Below, one piece after another: positions 23,695 through 33,187 of a DNA stretch of 64,000 bases (position 1 is the first letter of the stretch; each line of letters begins with the position of its first letter). Both the position numbers and the translations under genes were made by a program. The notes under the pieces are model-generated. The model searched no databases, was not told the origin of the DNA, and saw only the letters and a list, made by a program, of their open reading frames with translations. The stretch is from TMED109 sp002684605 (GTDB lineage: Bacteria; Pseudomonadota; Alphaproteobacteria; TMED109): the NCBI GenBank assembly GCA_913046335.1, contig CAJWSU010000005.1, positions 9,208 to 73,207 of the forward strand, in the 5' to 3' direction.

Positions 23695-25092
23695 ATGTTT
23701 AGAATAGTAAAAATTTTTCTCTTTAAATATATAGCATACTTATCAGCAATGATATTTATATTTTTATCAGAAGCAAATGCCCAAAGCTTAAGTTCTTCTC
23801 TTGCAAATGCTTATACTAATCATCCTCTATTAGCATCTGAAAGAAGTGAAGAAAGAGTTGTGACTGAGGATATAGTAGAAGCTTTAGCAGGGTGGAATCC
23901 TGTTGTGTATTTAGATGCATCTATAGGAAAATCTCTAGATACCACAAAAACAAATACTACTACAAAAACAAATAGTAACCTTCCGGTATCTATGGGAGTT
24001 GTATTAGAGCAGAAAATATATGATGGCGGAAAGACTAATCAAAATATTAATATAGCAAATGCTAACTTTGAAATGTCTAAATCAAAGTTAATGATGATAG
24101 AAAATGAAGTTTTATTACAAGCAGCTATTGCATATTTTGATTTACTTAAAGAGTTAGATTTACTAGATATTGCTAAGAAAAATAAAGAAGTAATTAAAAG
24201 GCAATTAGAAGCAACAAAAGATAGGTTTGATGTAGGTGATTTAACAATTACAGATGTTTCTCAGGCTGAAGCTAGACTTTCAGATGCATCTGCTAATTTG
24301 GTTAAGGCTGAAGCTGATTTAAATAGCGCAAAAGCTGTATATTTTTCAGACACTGGTATGGAAGCTGAAGATATTTTTTATCCTGAAACAATGCCTGTTA
24401 TACCTTTAAACCTTCAAGATATTATGGAGAGTGTTAAAAGTGGTAATGCAAATATTGCTTTTGCAAGAAGGAGCAAAGATTTAGCAGAAGAAGAGTTAAA
24501 ATTGATTCTCAAAGAAATGTCTATGACTGTGGACTTTAGGGCTAGAGCAAATCAAGCATATGATCCAAATACCTTTTTCGAAGAACAAAGATATTTTGAT
24601 GTTTCAGCTAATATGAAACTTCCTCTTTACAAGGGAGGAAAAGATAAAGCTAACATTAGAAAGTATAGAGAAAAAATAATTAAGAGTAATTCTAATATTA
24701 GTAATATATTAAGAGAAGAATCTGAAAAAGCCATGATTATATGGAATAAAATACAAAGCTTAAACTCTCAGATAATTTCTTTTAAAGCGTCTATTTTAGC
24801 AAATGAAATTGCCTTAGAAGGAGTAGTTCAAGAAGAAAATGTTGGTGCAAGAACTGTATTAGATGTTCTTGATGCAGAAAATGAATTATTTAGAGCTAAA
24901 GCAAACCTAATAAAGGCTAATACTAGTCTATATATAGCTTCTTATCAAATCATAGAAGTTACTGGTAATATGAATGCTAAGTATTTAAATTTACCTGTTA
25001 CGGTCTTTCATGATTCTAATAAATATTATAATAAAGTAAAAGGTTTATCTGGAGAAGGTAAATCTATACTTGATATTTTAAATATTAACTAA
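23695..25092 (+). CDS. tolC: TolC-family outer membrane efflux/secretion channel
   Basis: A 465-residue outer-membrane trimeric channel protein. The signal peptide ends at ANA (residue 29). Two repeats of the OEP family follow: the first with GVVLEQKIYDGGKTNQNI, the second with ANMKLPLYKGGKDKANI. Both carry the long alpha-helical stretches that build the periplasmic tunnel (KDRFDVGDLTITDVSQAEA, and VQEENVGARTVLDVLDAENE, the classical repeat mark). It serves type I secretion or RND/MFS efflux pumps. It sits in the conserved order pcm-like, tolC, popZ-like, valS and may be co-transcribed with the methyltransferase 21 bases upstream. Confidence 0.92.
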   Translation: MFRIVKIFLFKYIAYLSAMIFIFLSEANAQSLSSSLANAYTNHPLLASERSEERVVTEDIVEALAGWNPVVYLDASIGKSLDTTKTNTTTKTNSNLPVSMGVVLEQKIYDGGKTNQNINIANANFEMSKSKLMMIENEVLLQAAIAYFDLLKELDLLDIAKKNKEVIKRQLEATKDRFDVGDLTITDVSQAEARLSDASANLVKAEADLNSAKAVYFSDTGMEAEDIFYPETMPVIPLNLQDIMESVKSGNANIAFARRSKDLAEEELKLILKEMSMTVDFRARANQAYDPNTFFEEQRYFDVSANMKLPLYKGGKDKANIRKYREKIIKSNSNISNILREESEKAMIIWNKIQSLNSQIISFKASILANEIALEGVVQEENVGARTVLDVLDAENELFRAKANLIKANTSLYIASYQIIEVTGNMNAKYLNLPVTVFHDSNKYYNKVKGLSGEGKSILDILNIN

Positions 25093-25108
25093 TTAGATAA
25101 ATTAAATT

Positions 25109-25438
25109 ATGGTTAATTCTAAAATAGTAAAAAATAATATTACTTCAGCTATGAAAGAACTAGAAACTGCTCTAATGGAGAAGCAAAAACCTTTAGTTAA
25201 AAAACATAAAAAAACTTTGATTAAAAAGAAGGTAATTAAAAAAATTATACCTTCTGATATTTTGCTTTTAACAGATATTATAAAAGAGTCACCATTTTAT
25301 AAAAAAGATTCAAATAGAGCTATTGTAAAAAAAAGTATTCAATCAATAATAGAATCTGATATTAAATTATGGATAAAGGCTAATATGCATATAACTACAG
25401 ATGATTATGTTAAGAAAGCTCTAAAAACTATTAAATAA
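25109..25438 (+). CDS. PopZ-like (DUF2497) protein, short form
   Basis: A 109-residue protein between tolC and valS, the fixed place of popZ/DUF2497 in alphaproteobacteria. The C-terminal 35 residues (SIQSIIESDIKLWIKANMHI and following) match the helical oligomerisation region of PopZ, which forms a polar matrix that tethers the chromosome origin. The N-terminus is short and lysine-rich instead of the long acidic Pro-rich spacer of Caulobacter PopZ (177 residues). Polar organisation is thus uncertain. The assignment rests mostly on synteny and the C-terminal pattern. Confidence 0.65.
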   Translation: MVNSKIVKNNITSAMKELETALMEKQKPLVKKHKKTLIKKKVIKKIIPSDILLLTDIIKESPFYKKDSNRAIVKKSIQSIIESDIKLWIKANMHITTDDYVKKALKTIK

Positions 25439-25479
25439 TTAATTAGTTTAGTCAATATATGATGTAATGGAATGCAAAG

Positions 25480-28155
25480 ATGCCTATAAAAAAAGCAGAA
25501 GTAAAAGCTAAGAATAAAGTTTCTAGTTCTGAAATTGAAAACTATTCTAGTTCTGTGTGGGATAATAATAAAATTATGGAAGCAAAAATAGATTCTGATA
25601 AGGAATCTATTACAATTATGATGCCTCCACCCAATGTAACTGGTAGCTTACATATTGGTCATGCTTTAAATATGACATTACAAGATGTTATTGCTAGATA
25701 TTGGCGAATGAAAGGAAAGGATGTTTTATGGCAGCCTGGAACAGATCACGCGGGTATAGCAACACAAATGGTAGTAGAAAGAAAAATTTTAAAGGAAGGA
25801 ATAACTTCTAGAGCAGAATTAGGAAGAGGTGATTTTTTAAAGAAAGTTTGGGAATGGAAAGAGGAATCTGGAGGGACTATTGTAAATCAGTTGAAAAGGC
25901 TCGGAGCTTCTGCTGATTGGAGTAGAGAAAGATTTACTTTAGATGAAGGTTTATCTGAAGCTGTTAGAGAAGTTTTTGTAAGCTTATATAAGAGTAAGTT
26001 AATTTATAGAGATAAAAGATTAGTTAACTGGGATACAAAGTTAGAAACTGCGATTTCTGACTTGGAAGTTATTCAAAAAGATAAAAAAGGTTATTATTGG
26101 TATTTTAAATACCCAATACTAGGCACTAAGAATTATATTATAGTAGCAACTACAAGACCTGAAACATTGCTAGGTGATACATGTGTTGCTGTTAACCCTA
26201 AAGATAAAAGGTATAAAAGTTTAATAGGAAAAAAAGTTCTCTTACCTATTGTTAATAGAGAAATATTAATAGTAGCTGATGAATATGCTGACCCTGAAAA
26301 AGGTACAGGAGCGGTAAAAATTACTCCTGCTCATGATTTTAATGACTTTCAAGTAGGTAAAAGACATAATTTAGAGCCTATTAATATATTGAATACGAAT
26401 GGAACTTTAAATAAAAATACACCTAAGGCTTATCAAGGTCTTACTATATTAAAGGCTAGAGTAAAGATAATTTCTGATATGGAAGAATTAGGTTTACTAG
26501 ATAAAATAGAAGACACTATACATGCTGTTCCATATGGTGACAGGTCAGATACAGTTATTGAGCCTTTTTTAACAGATCAATGGTTTGTAGATGCAAAAAA
26601 ATTGTCAGGTCCTGCTATAGAAACTGTTAAAAATGGAGAAACAAAATTTATTCCAAAAACATGGGAAAATACTTTTTTTGAATGGATGAATAATATAGAG
26701 CCATGGTGCATTTCTAGGCAATTATGGTGGGGACATAGGATACCAGCATGGCATGCTCCGGATGGAACTATATTTGTTGGTAAGACATTAGAGGAAGTGC
26801 AAATACAAGCTTTTAATAAGTACGGTAAAAAAATAGAATTAAAACAAGACCCAGATGTATTAGATACTTGGTTTTCTTCTGGCTTATGGCCGTTTTCAAC
26901 ATTAGGATGGCCTGATAAAAGTAAAGATCTAATCAAGTATTACCCAGGAGATATCTTAGTTACAGGCTTTGATATAATATTTTTTTGGGTAGCAAGAATG
27001 ATGATGCTAGGTATTCATTTTATGAAAAAATCACCATTTAAGGAAGTCTATGTTCATGCTTTAGTTCGTGATTCAAAGGGTAATAAAATGTCAAAATCTA
27101 AAGGTAATGTCGTTAATCCTTTGGTGCTTATGGATCAATACGGCACTGATACAATTAGATTTTCATTAACAGCTTTAGCGACTCAGGGAAGAGATATAAA
27201 GCTAGCTGAAGATAGAATAGTGGGATATAGAAATTTTATAACTAAAATACATAATGCTTCAAAGTTTTTAGAAATCAATGACTGTGTCTTAGATAAAGAA
27301 TTTGATATCAAAATGATACAAAAACCTATTAGTTTATGGATTATAAACCTTCTTTATAAAACAGCAGATAATGTATCTTCAGAGATAGAATCTTACAGGT
27401 TTAATGAGGCAGCAAATAACGCATATCATTTTGTTTGGCATAATTTTTGTGATTGGTATTTAGAAATAGTAAAACCTGTTTTATCTGAAATTAATAGTGA
27501 AGAAAATAAAGAGATAAAAAATACTACAGCTTATGTATTTAGCAAAATATTAATAATTTTACATCCAATTATACCTTTTAACACTGAATACTTGTACAGT
27601 AAGGTTCATAATTTTGGAGAAATACTCTCCTTAATGGATTGGCCTGATTCAAATATTGAAAAAATTAAATTAAGTAAAAATAATATAGAGATAGAATGGA
27701 TCATAAAATTCATTAGTGAAATTAGGTCTTTACGAGCAATGTTAAATATACCATTTAAATCACTGATAAATGTATATTATAAGTCTATTGATAAAAAATA
27801 TCTTAATATTATTAATAGTAATATTGAAACTTTAAAAAGTATTGCAGGAGTAGAAAGTTTTTCTTTCAATGCTAATGATTCTGACAACTCCGCTCAAATA
27901 TTAGTAGATGATGCAACTTTTAATATATCTCTCAAGGGCGTAATAGATATAAATATTGAGCTAGATAGATTGAATAAAGATTTATCAAAATTAAAAGATG
28001 ATATTTCTATAATTGATGCTAAGTTATTAAATAAAAATTTTATAGAACGTGCACCTAAGGAGGTAATAGAAGAGCAAAAAAGTAAAAAAGAAGGTATCAA
28101 AAGCTTGGCAGATAGGCTTCAACTAGCAATTAATAGATTAGATAATAAAATATAG
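25480..28155 (+). CDS. valS: Valyl-tRNA synthetase
   Basis: An 891-residue class I synthetase charging tRNA-Val. HIGH is at residues 58-61 (NVTGSLHIGHALN) and KMSKS at 536-540. The editing domain carries TTRPETLLGDT. The C-terminal coiled-coil arm (about 820-891, IDINIELDRLNKDLSKLKDD) is present, as in bacterial ValRS. The length is normal. It follows the popZ-like gene and precedes ilvD by 10 bases, so valine charging and valine synthesis may share a transcript. Confidence 0.97.
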   Translation: MPIKKAEVKAKNKVSSSEIENYSSSVWDNNKIMEAKIDSDKESITIMMPPPNVTGSLHIGHALNMTLQDVIARYWRMKGKDVLWQPGTDHAGIATQMVVERKILKEGITSRAELGRGDFLKKVWEWKEESGGTIVNQLKRLGASADWSRERFTLDEGLSEAVREVFVSLYKSKLIYRDKRLVNWDTKLETAISDLEVIQKDKKGYYWYFKYPILGTKNYIIVATTRPETLLGDTCVAVNPKDKRYKSLIGKKVLLPIVNREILIVADEYADPEKGTGAVKITPAHDFNDFQVGKRHNLEPINILNTNGTLNKNTPKAYQGLTILKARVKIISDMEELGLLDKIEDTIHAVPYGDRSDTVIEPFLTDQWFVDAKKLSGPAIETVKNGETKFIPKTWENTFFEWMNNIEPWCISRQLWWGHRIPAWHAPDGTIFVGKTLEEVQIQAFNKYGKKIELKQDPDVLDTWFSSGLWPFSTLGWPDKSKDLIKYYPGDILVTGFDIIFFWVARMMMLGIHFMKKSPFKEVYVHALVRDSKGNKMSKSKGNVVNPLVLMDQYGTDTIRFSLTALATQGRDIKLAEDRIVGYRNFITKIHNASKFLEINDCVLDKEFDIKMIQKPISLWIINLLYKTADNVSSEIESYRFNEAANNAYHFVWHNFCDWYLEIVKPVLSEINSEENKEIKNTTAYVFSKILIILHPIIPFNTEYLYSKVHNFGEILSLMDWPDSNIEKIKLSKNNIEIEWIIKFISEIRSLRAMLNIPFKSLINVYYKSIDKKYLNIINSNIETLKSIAGVESFSFNANDSDNSAQILVDDATFNISLKGVIDINIELDRLNKDLSKLKDDISIIDAKLLNKNFIERAPKEVIEEQKSKKEGIKSLADRLQLAINRLDNKI

Positions 28156-28165
28156 GGGGTACATT

Positions 28166-29884
28166 ATGACAAAATTTAATAAAGATAAACTACCGAGTAG
28201 ACATGTGACAGAAGGGCCTGGCAAAGCCCCACACAGATCCTTTTTTTATGCCATGAATTTAACAACTGAGCAAATTCATCAGCCACTTATTGGGGTAGTT
28301 TCAACTTGGAATGAGTCTGCTCCATGTAACATTACCTTAAGAAGGCAAGCGCAATCTGTAAAAAAGGGGGTATGGCTTGCTGAGGGAACACCAAGAGAAT
28401 TTACTACCATAACAGTTACAGATGGAATAGCTATGGGTCATCAAGGAATGAAGGCTTCTTTAGCAAGTAGGGAGGCTATTGCGGATACAATTGAATTATC
28501 TGTTAGAGGTCATTGCTACGATGGTTTAGTTGGTGTTGCAGGATGTGATAAAGCTCTACCAGGTGTTATGATGTCAATGCTTAGATTAAATGTTCCAAGC
28601 GTGTTTATATATGGGGGCTCAATTATGCCTGGAAGGCATAAAGGAAGAGACCTTACAGTACAAGATGTATATGAAGCAGTAGGACAAAATGATGCAGGTA
28701 TGATAGATGCTAAAGAGTTAGATTTAATAGAGCGTGCAGCTTGTCCATCAGCAGGTTCTTGTGGAGGACAGTTTACTGCAAATACAATGGCTTGTGTGAG
28801 TGAAGCCGTAGGCTTAGCTTTGCCTAATAGTACTGGTGCACCAGCTCCATATGAATCTAGAGATGAATATGCATTAGCAGCTGGAAAGCAAGTAATGAAA
28901 TTAATTGAATTAAATATTCGTCCTAGAGATATTGTTACTTTAAAATCTCTAGAAAATGCTGCTAGGGTTGTAGCAGCCTCAGGCGGATCTACAAATGCAG
29001 CTTTACATTTGCCAGCAATGGCAAATGAAGCCGGCATAGATTTTGATTTATTTGCTGTTGCTGAAATTTTTAAGTCTACACCTTATATAGCTGACTTAAA
29101 ACCAGGTGGTAAATATGTGGCAAAAGATTTACATGAAGCTGGGGGAGTTCAAGTAATTTTAAAAACTTTATTTGAAGCAGGCTATATACATGGCGATTGC
29201 ATTACTGTTACAGGAAAGACTATGGAAGAAAATTTAAAAGATATCACCTTTCCCGAAAATCAAGATGTAATATATAAAGTGGAAAATGCAATTACACCTA
29301 CAGGTGGAGTAGTTGGTCTAAAGGGCAATATAGCGGAAGAAGGAGCTATAGTAAAAGTTGCTGGCATGTCTAAGTTAAGACATGTGGGTCCTGCTATTGT
29401 TTTTGATTGTGAGGAGGATGCATATCAAGCTGTTAAAGAACGAAAATACAAGGAAGGAGATGTTTTTGTTATTCGCTATGAAGGGCCTAGAGGTGGGCCT
29501 GGAATGAGGGAAATGTTGGCAACCACAGCGGCTATTTATGGTCAAGGAATGGGAGAAAAGGTTGCTCTTATTACTGATGGACGTTTCTCAGGCGCAACCA
29601 GGGGTTTTTGTGTAGGACATGTGGGACCAGAAGCCGCAGTTGGTGGATCTATAGCTTTAATAAAAAATGGAGATATAATAACTATCGATGCGGAAACAAG
29701 TGAACTGAGTGTTGATTTATCAGAGGAAGAGATAATTGCAAGAAGAAAAAATTGGAAAGCTCGTGAACATGAATATGGCTCAGGTGAGATATGGAAGTAT
29801 TCTCAGCTAGTAGGATCTGCACTTAAAGGTGCAGTTACACATCCGGGTGCAAAAAAAGAGAAGCATTGTTATGCAGATACATAG
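28166..29884 (+). CDS. ilvD: Dihydroxy-acid dehydratase
   Basis: A 572-residue IlvD/Edd family enzyme converting dihydroxy acids to the 2-oxo acids of valine and isoleucine. Iron-sulfur ligands are visible as C54 (APCNITLRR), C127 (GVAGCDKALPG) and C199 (PSAGSCGGQFTANTM). The Mg-binding carbamylated-Lys region DKALPG is intact. AGGGGG precedes the ATG. It is closely linked to valS. GC content looks somewhat higher than in the neighbours, as expected for a highly conserved protein; no sign of transfer. Confidence 0.95.
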   Translation: MTKFNKDKLPSRHVTEGPGKAPHRSFFYAMNLTTEQIHQPLIGVVSTWNESAPCNITLRRQAQSVKKGVWLAEGTPREFTTITVTDGIAMGHQGMKASLASREAIADTIELSVRGHCYDGLVGVAGCDKALPGVMMSMLRLNVPSVFIYGGSIMPGRHKGRDLTVQDVYEAVGQNDAGMIDAKELDLIERAACPSAGSCGGQFTANTMACVSEAVGLALPNSTGAPAPYESRDEYALAAGKQVMKLIELNIRPRDIVTLKSLENAARVVAASGGSTNAALHLPAMANEAGIDFDLFAVAEIFKSTPYIADLKPGGKYVAKDLHEAGGVQVILKTLFEAGYIHGDCITVTGKTMEENLKDITFPENQDVIYKVENAITPTGGVVGLKGNIAEEGAIVKVAGMSKLRHVGPAIVFDCEEDAYQAVKERKYKEGDVFVIRYEGPRGGPGMREMLATTAAIYGQGMGEKVALITDGRFSGATRGFCVGHVGPEAAVGGSIALIKNGDIITIDAETSELSVDLSEEEIIARRKNWKAREHEYGSGEIWKYSQLVGSALKGAVTHPGAKKEKHCYADT

Positions 29885-29902
29885 GGTATTTTAAGAATAT
29901 AT

Positions 29903-31366
29903 ATGATAAAAAGCTATTTTCTTATTTTAAAAGTATTATTTGTCATTTTCATATTTTTTTTTATTAGCAGCTGTGTAAAAAATAATGCTACAGGAGAGAG
30001 ACAATTAGTCATTCTATCTCAGACCGAAGAAAACAATATTGGTGCTAAGGAACATCCTAAAATAATAAAAAGTTTTGGAGGTGTATATCAAGATAAAAAA
30101 TTACAAGAATATGTTAAGAATATAGGAAACAAAATTACTGAAAAAGCAGATATGTCTAATATAAGATGGACTTTTACAATTCTAGATAGTCCAATTGTTA
30201 ATGCTTTTGCCCTTCCTGGTGGCTATGTATATGTAACTAGAGGTCTATTGGCGCTTGCCAACGATGAAGCAGAAATTGCAAGTGTAATTGGTCATGAAAT
30301 TGCTCATGTAACAGCAAGGCATACTGCACAAAGGCATGCAAAAGCAACACTTTCAGGTATAGGTTTAGATTTGTTAAATGTTTTAGTTGGTCAGCCAATA
30401 ATTACGAATTTAGCAAGCATAGGAATGCAAGGAGTTCTTTCATCATTTAGTCGATCTGAAGAATTGGAAGCAGATGAATTAGGTATTCAATATATATTTA
30501 AAGCTCAATACGATCCTGAAGGGTCTTATAGATTTCTCAGTAGGCTTGATAAGTTAACAAAAATATCATCTACTGATGAACAAAATGCTATAAATTCTAT
30601 TTTTTCTACTCATCCTAAAACTATAGATAGAATGAAAATTTCAAAAGAAAATGTTCCATCGAGCGTAAGTTTTAAAAATTATAAAAAAAAATATTTAAAC
30701 GCAATTAACAATATGATCTATGGAGATTCATCATCACAAGGGATAATAAAAAATAATCAATTTTTTCACCTTGAGTTAGACTTCTCTTTTAACATACCAA
30801 AAAAATACAAAGTTTCTAATAACGATAATTCTATAATTCTATTTAATAAGTCTAAAGAAGAAATAATAATTTTTGATGGGCTGGATAGTCAACCTGGTAT
30901 TTCACTTATAGAATTAGCAGAATCAATTTATAATAGGTCTGATATAAAGACATTTAAAGAAATAAATATAAATGACAAATTAGCAATATATTTTGATGAA
31001 AAGTCTAATGTAAAATATGAAGGTAGAGAATATAATAGAAGAACTTACTTAATTAATTGGGGTAATGGAAAAATATGGAGGATTTCTATATTAATAAACC
31101 CTTCAAATCAGGACATAAATTTTAAAAGCGGAAATTTAGTAGCATTAAGTTTGCATAATTTAACAGAAGAAGAAAGAGTTATAGGAAAACCAAAATACAT
31201 CAAAATTATTGAAACTAAGTTAAATGATACTCCTGCTATTTTATCAACTCAGATGGGTATTGAAGATAAAAAATTGGAATATTTTTGTATTATTAATGGA
31301 ATAAACTTTGATAATAGTAATGAAATATTAGAACAGGGTACATTAATTAAAATGATAATTAATTAA
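29903..31366 (+). CDS. M48-family metalloprotease lipoprotein (BepA/YfgC-like)
   Basis: A 487-residue periplasmic zinc protease anchored as a lipoprotein: after a hydrophobic N-terminus the lipobox is ISSC with C24. The zinc site is HEIAH (131-135) plus E189 in EELEADELG. ATGERQLVILSQTEEN is the usual mature start of proteobacterial M48 proteins. After about residue 270 a second, non-catalytic domain of around 210 residues takes the place of the TPR domain of E. coli BepA. Probable role: outer-membrane protein quality control. It follows ilvD by 18 bases and is convergent with the L,D-transpeptidase. Confidence 0.88.
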   Translation: MIKSYFLILKVLFVIFIFFFISSCVKNNATGERQLVILSQTEENNIGAKEHPKIIKSFGGVYQDKKLQEYVKNIGNKITEKADMSNIRWTFTILDSPIVNAFALPGGYVYVTRGLLALANDEAEIASVIGHEIAHVTARHTAQRHAKATLSGIGLDLLNVLVGQPIITNLASIGMQGVLSSFSRSEELEADELGIQYIFKAQYDPEGSYRFLSRLDKLTKISSTDEQNAINSIFSTHPKTIDRMKISKENVPSSVSFKNYKKKYLNAINNMIYGDSSSQGIIKNNQFFHLELDFSFNIPKKYKVSNNDNSIILFNKSKEEIIIFDGLDSQPGISLIELAESIYNRSDIKTFKEININDKLAIYFDEKSNVKYEGREYNRRTYLINWGNGKIWRISILINPSNQDINFKSGNLVALSLHNLTEEERVIGKPKYIKIIETKLNDTPAILSTQMGIEDKKLEYFCIINGINFDNSNEILEQGTLIKMIIN

Positions 31367-31417
31367 TGATTCAATAAATGTTAATTTTATATTAATGAAT
31401 AATTTTTTCTTAATTAT

Positions 31418-31933
31418 TTATATATTCTGCTTAAAATTCTTATCTTTAAATATTTTAATTTTATCTGATGGTTTTAGAGTAAGTAGAATTTCGGTAAAAT
31501 CAACTTGGCTTAATCCTATGCAGCCTTGTGTAGAAGAATAATTATTTTTTGCTATATGTATAAAAATGGCGCTTCCTTTATGAGGAGTTATTGGTTCTAT
31601 ATTATAATTAATCACTAAAATTAAATTATATATATCATCAGTTCTATAAAATGATTCTTTATGGGCATAATTTATATTTATTAATTTATTATAATCTTTA
31701 TTATTCGGTTCATCTGACCAAGCCATTTTTTTTGATATAGACAAATATTTAAAATGCGTTTTAAGTTTTTTTATTCTGTCAGTTCTGACATATAGGTTTC
31801 CCAGAGAAAAAACACCAATAGGAGTAGCTTTATCACCTTCTGTTTTTGATTCAATAAGCCCATTTATTCCAAGTGAACACCTATATATTTTTTCTTTATA
31901 TATGAGCTTATTATTTTGGTTAACTAATATCAT
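31418..31933 (-). CDS. L,D-transpeptidase (YkuD) family protein
   Basis: A 171-residue YkuD-fold protein. The catalytic motif is H126 (FIHIAKN) with C138 in SSTQGCIGLS, the form seen in short proteobacterial members. EGDKATPIGVFSLG near 32-45 is the common early motif. The family cross-links peptidoglycan 3-3 or attaches proteins. This one has no visible signal peptide or TM segment, which is usual for this short branch; its site of action is unclear. It is convergent with the M48 gene and follows xthA on the minus strand by 22 bases. Confidence 0.82.
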   Translation of the reverse strand: MILVNQNNKLIYKEKIYRCSLGINGLIESKTEGDKATPIGVFSLGNLYVRTDRIKKLKTHFKYLSISKKMAWSDEPNNKDYNKLININYAHKESFYRTDDIYNLILVINYNIEPITPHKGSAIFIHIAKNNYSSTQGCIGLSQVDFTEILLTLKPSDKIKIFKDKNFKQNI

Positions 31934-31955
31934 AAATTCACATGCTTATTAAAAG

Positions 31956-32735
31956 CTAATCTGTAATATTTATAATTATTGGGGCATGATCAGAAGGTTT
32001 TTCTAATGATCTATGATATTTATTTATTTCTACAGAATTTAATTTATCTAGAGCAATTGGAGAAAGTAAAAAATGATCTATTCTTAAACCTTTATTTTGT
32101 TCAAATGCTCTACCATAGTCCCAATAACTCCATTCCGTCTTATCTGGGTGTATTGCTCTCCATGCATCGTAGTAACCTAAGTTTATAATTTCTCTAAGTT
32201 TGGCTCTTGATTCTGGTTGAAATAAGGCATCATTTCTCATATTTTCTGGGTTGGATGCATCTCTATCTTCAGGACAAACATTAAAATCACCTCCAAGTAT
32301 TACACACTCTTCATTTCTTAATAACTCTTTGGCTCTATTTTTTAATTTTTCCATCCATTCTATTTTATAATCAAATTTTTCTGTATTTATAGGGTTTCCA
32401 TTTGGTAAATATATTGAGGCAACTCTAAAACCACTATTCTTAGCATCTATCCAGCATTCAAGGTATCTGGCTTGCTCGTCGTCTGTATCTACATATAATG
32501 TATCTTTAACGTCTTCTATAGGATGTCTTGATAATATGGCAACACCATTGTAAGATTTTTGACCTTTATAAATGACATTATAACCTAATTCTTCTAAATC
32601 TATTATAGGTATATCTTTTTCTTGTGCTTTAAGTTCTTGAAGTAATAAAACATCAGGAGACTGTTTATTAACAAAATCTTGTACATGAGGAAGACGAACC
32701 CTGATTGAGTTTACATTCCAACTGGCTATTTTCAT
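31956..32735 (-). CDS. xthA: Exodeoxyribonuclease III
   Basis: A 259-residue Mg-dependent AP endonuclease/3' exonuclease of the ExoIII family in base excision repair. Recognisable motifs: ASWNVNSIRVRL at the start, LLQELKA with the metal Glu, GGDFNVCPEDRDASNPE, the YWDYGRAFEQNKGLRIDH segment, and the C-terminal SDHAPI with the catalytic His. The length is normal. It lies 1 base after erpA, the usual pair in alphaproteobacteria, and both diverge from dgt. Confidence 0.95.
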   Translation of the reverse strand: MKIASWNVNSIRVRLPHVQDFVNKQSPDVLLLQELKAQEKDIPIIDLEELGYNVIYKGQKSYNGVAILSRHPIEDVKDTLYVDTDDEQARYLECWIDAKNSGFRVASIYLPNGNPINTEKFDYKIEWMEKLKNRAKELLRNEECVILGGDFNVCPEDRDASNPENMRNDALFQPESRAKLREIINLGYYDAWRAIHPDKTEWSYWDYGRAFEQNKGLRIDHFLLSPIALDKLNSVEINKYHRSLEKPSDHAPIIINITD

Positions 32736-32736
32736 A

Positions 32737-33072
32737 TTAAGTTACCGAAAATGATGTTCCACAACCACAACTAGATGTTGCATTTGGATTATCAATAGAG
32801 AAAGATGCACCGCTTAAATCTTCTTTCCAAGTAATTTTAGAACCAGATAGATAATTTAAAGATATAGTATCAGTAACTAGAGCAGGTGATCCATTTTTAT
32901 CACTAGATGCAATAATATCGTCTTCTAACTTTTTATTATCAAAATTAAATGAATAAGAGAAGCCAGAACATCCTCCTCCATCAACAGTAATCCTAAGAAA
33001 ACCTTCTCCTTCTTGAGATTGAATTAGTTTAATTCTTTTTAAGGCTTCATCAGTAATTGATAGTTTTTCCAT
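32737..33072 (-). CDS. erpA: Iron-sulfur cluster insertion protein ErpA
   Basis: A 111-residue A-type carrier (HesB/IscA/ErpA) that delivers Fe-S clusters to apo-proteins. The three cluster Cys are C35 (GGGCSGFSYSF) and C102, C104 (SSCGCGTSF). The length and the DGGGCSGF motif fit ErpA. It is divergent from dgt across 115 bases and directly followed by xthA. The gene at 10135 (queE), ilvD and the tRNA-modifying enzymes would be natural clients, although this is general inference. Confidence 0.92.
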   Translation of the reverse strand: MEKLSITDEALKRIKLIQSQEGEGFLRITVDGGGCSGFSYSFNFDNKKLEDDIIASSDKNGSPALVTDTISLNYLSGSKITWKEDLSGASFSIDNPNATSSCGCGTSFSVT

Positions 33073-33187
33073 ATATCTACCTGTTTTAATATTATTATCA
33101 TATTTATATAATGTTAGTTCAATTTTTTACAATTTCAAGTTATGTATATATATAAATCAATTTTTAGGAAAGTTAATATATATAAAA

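Noticed and set aside
28516..29037. 173-codon open frame opposite ilvD
   Set aside because: Shadow of the conserved ilvD frame; its residues mirror codon bias of the sense strand.
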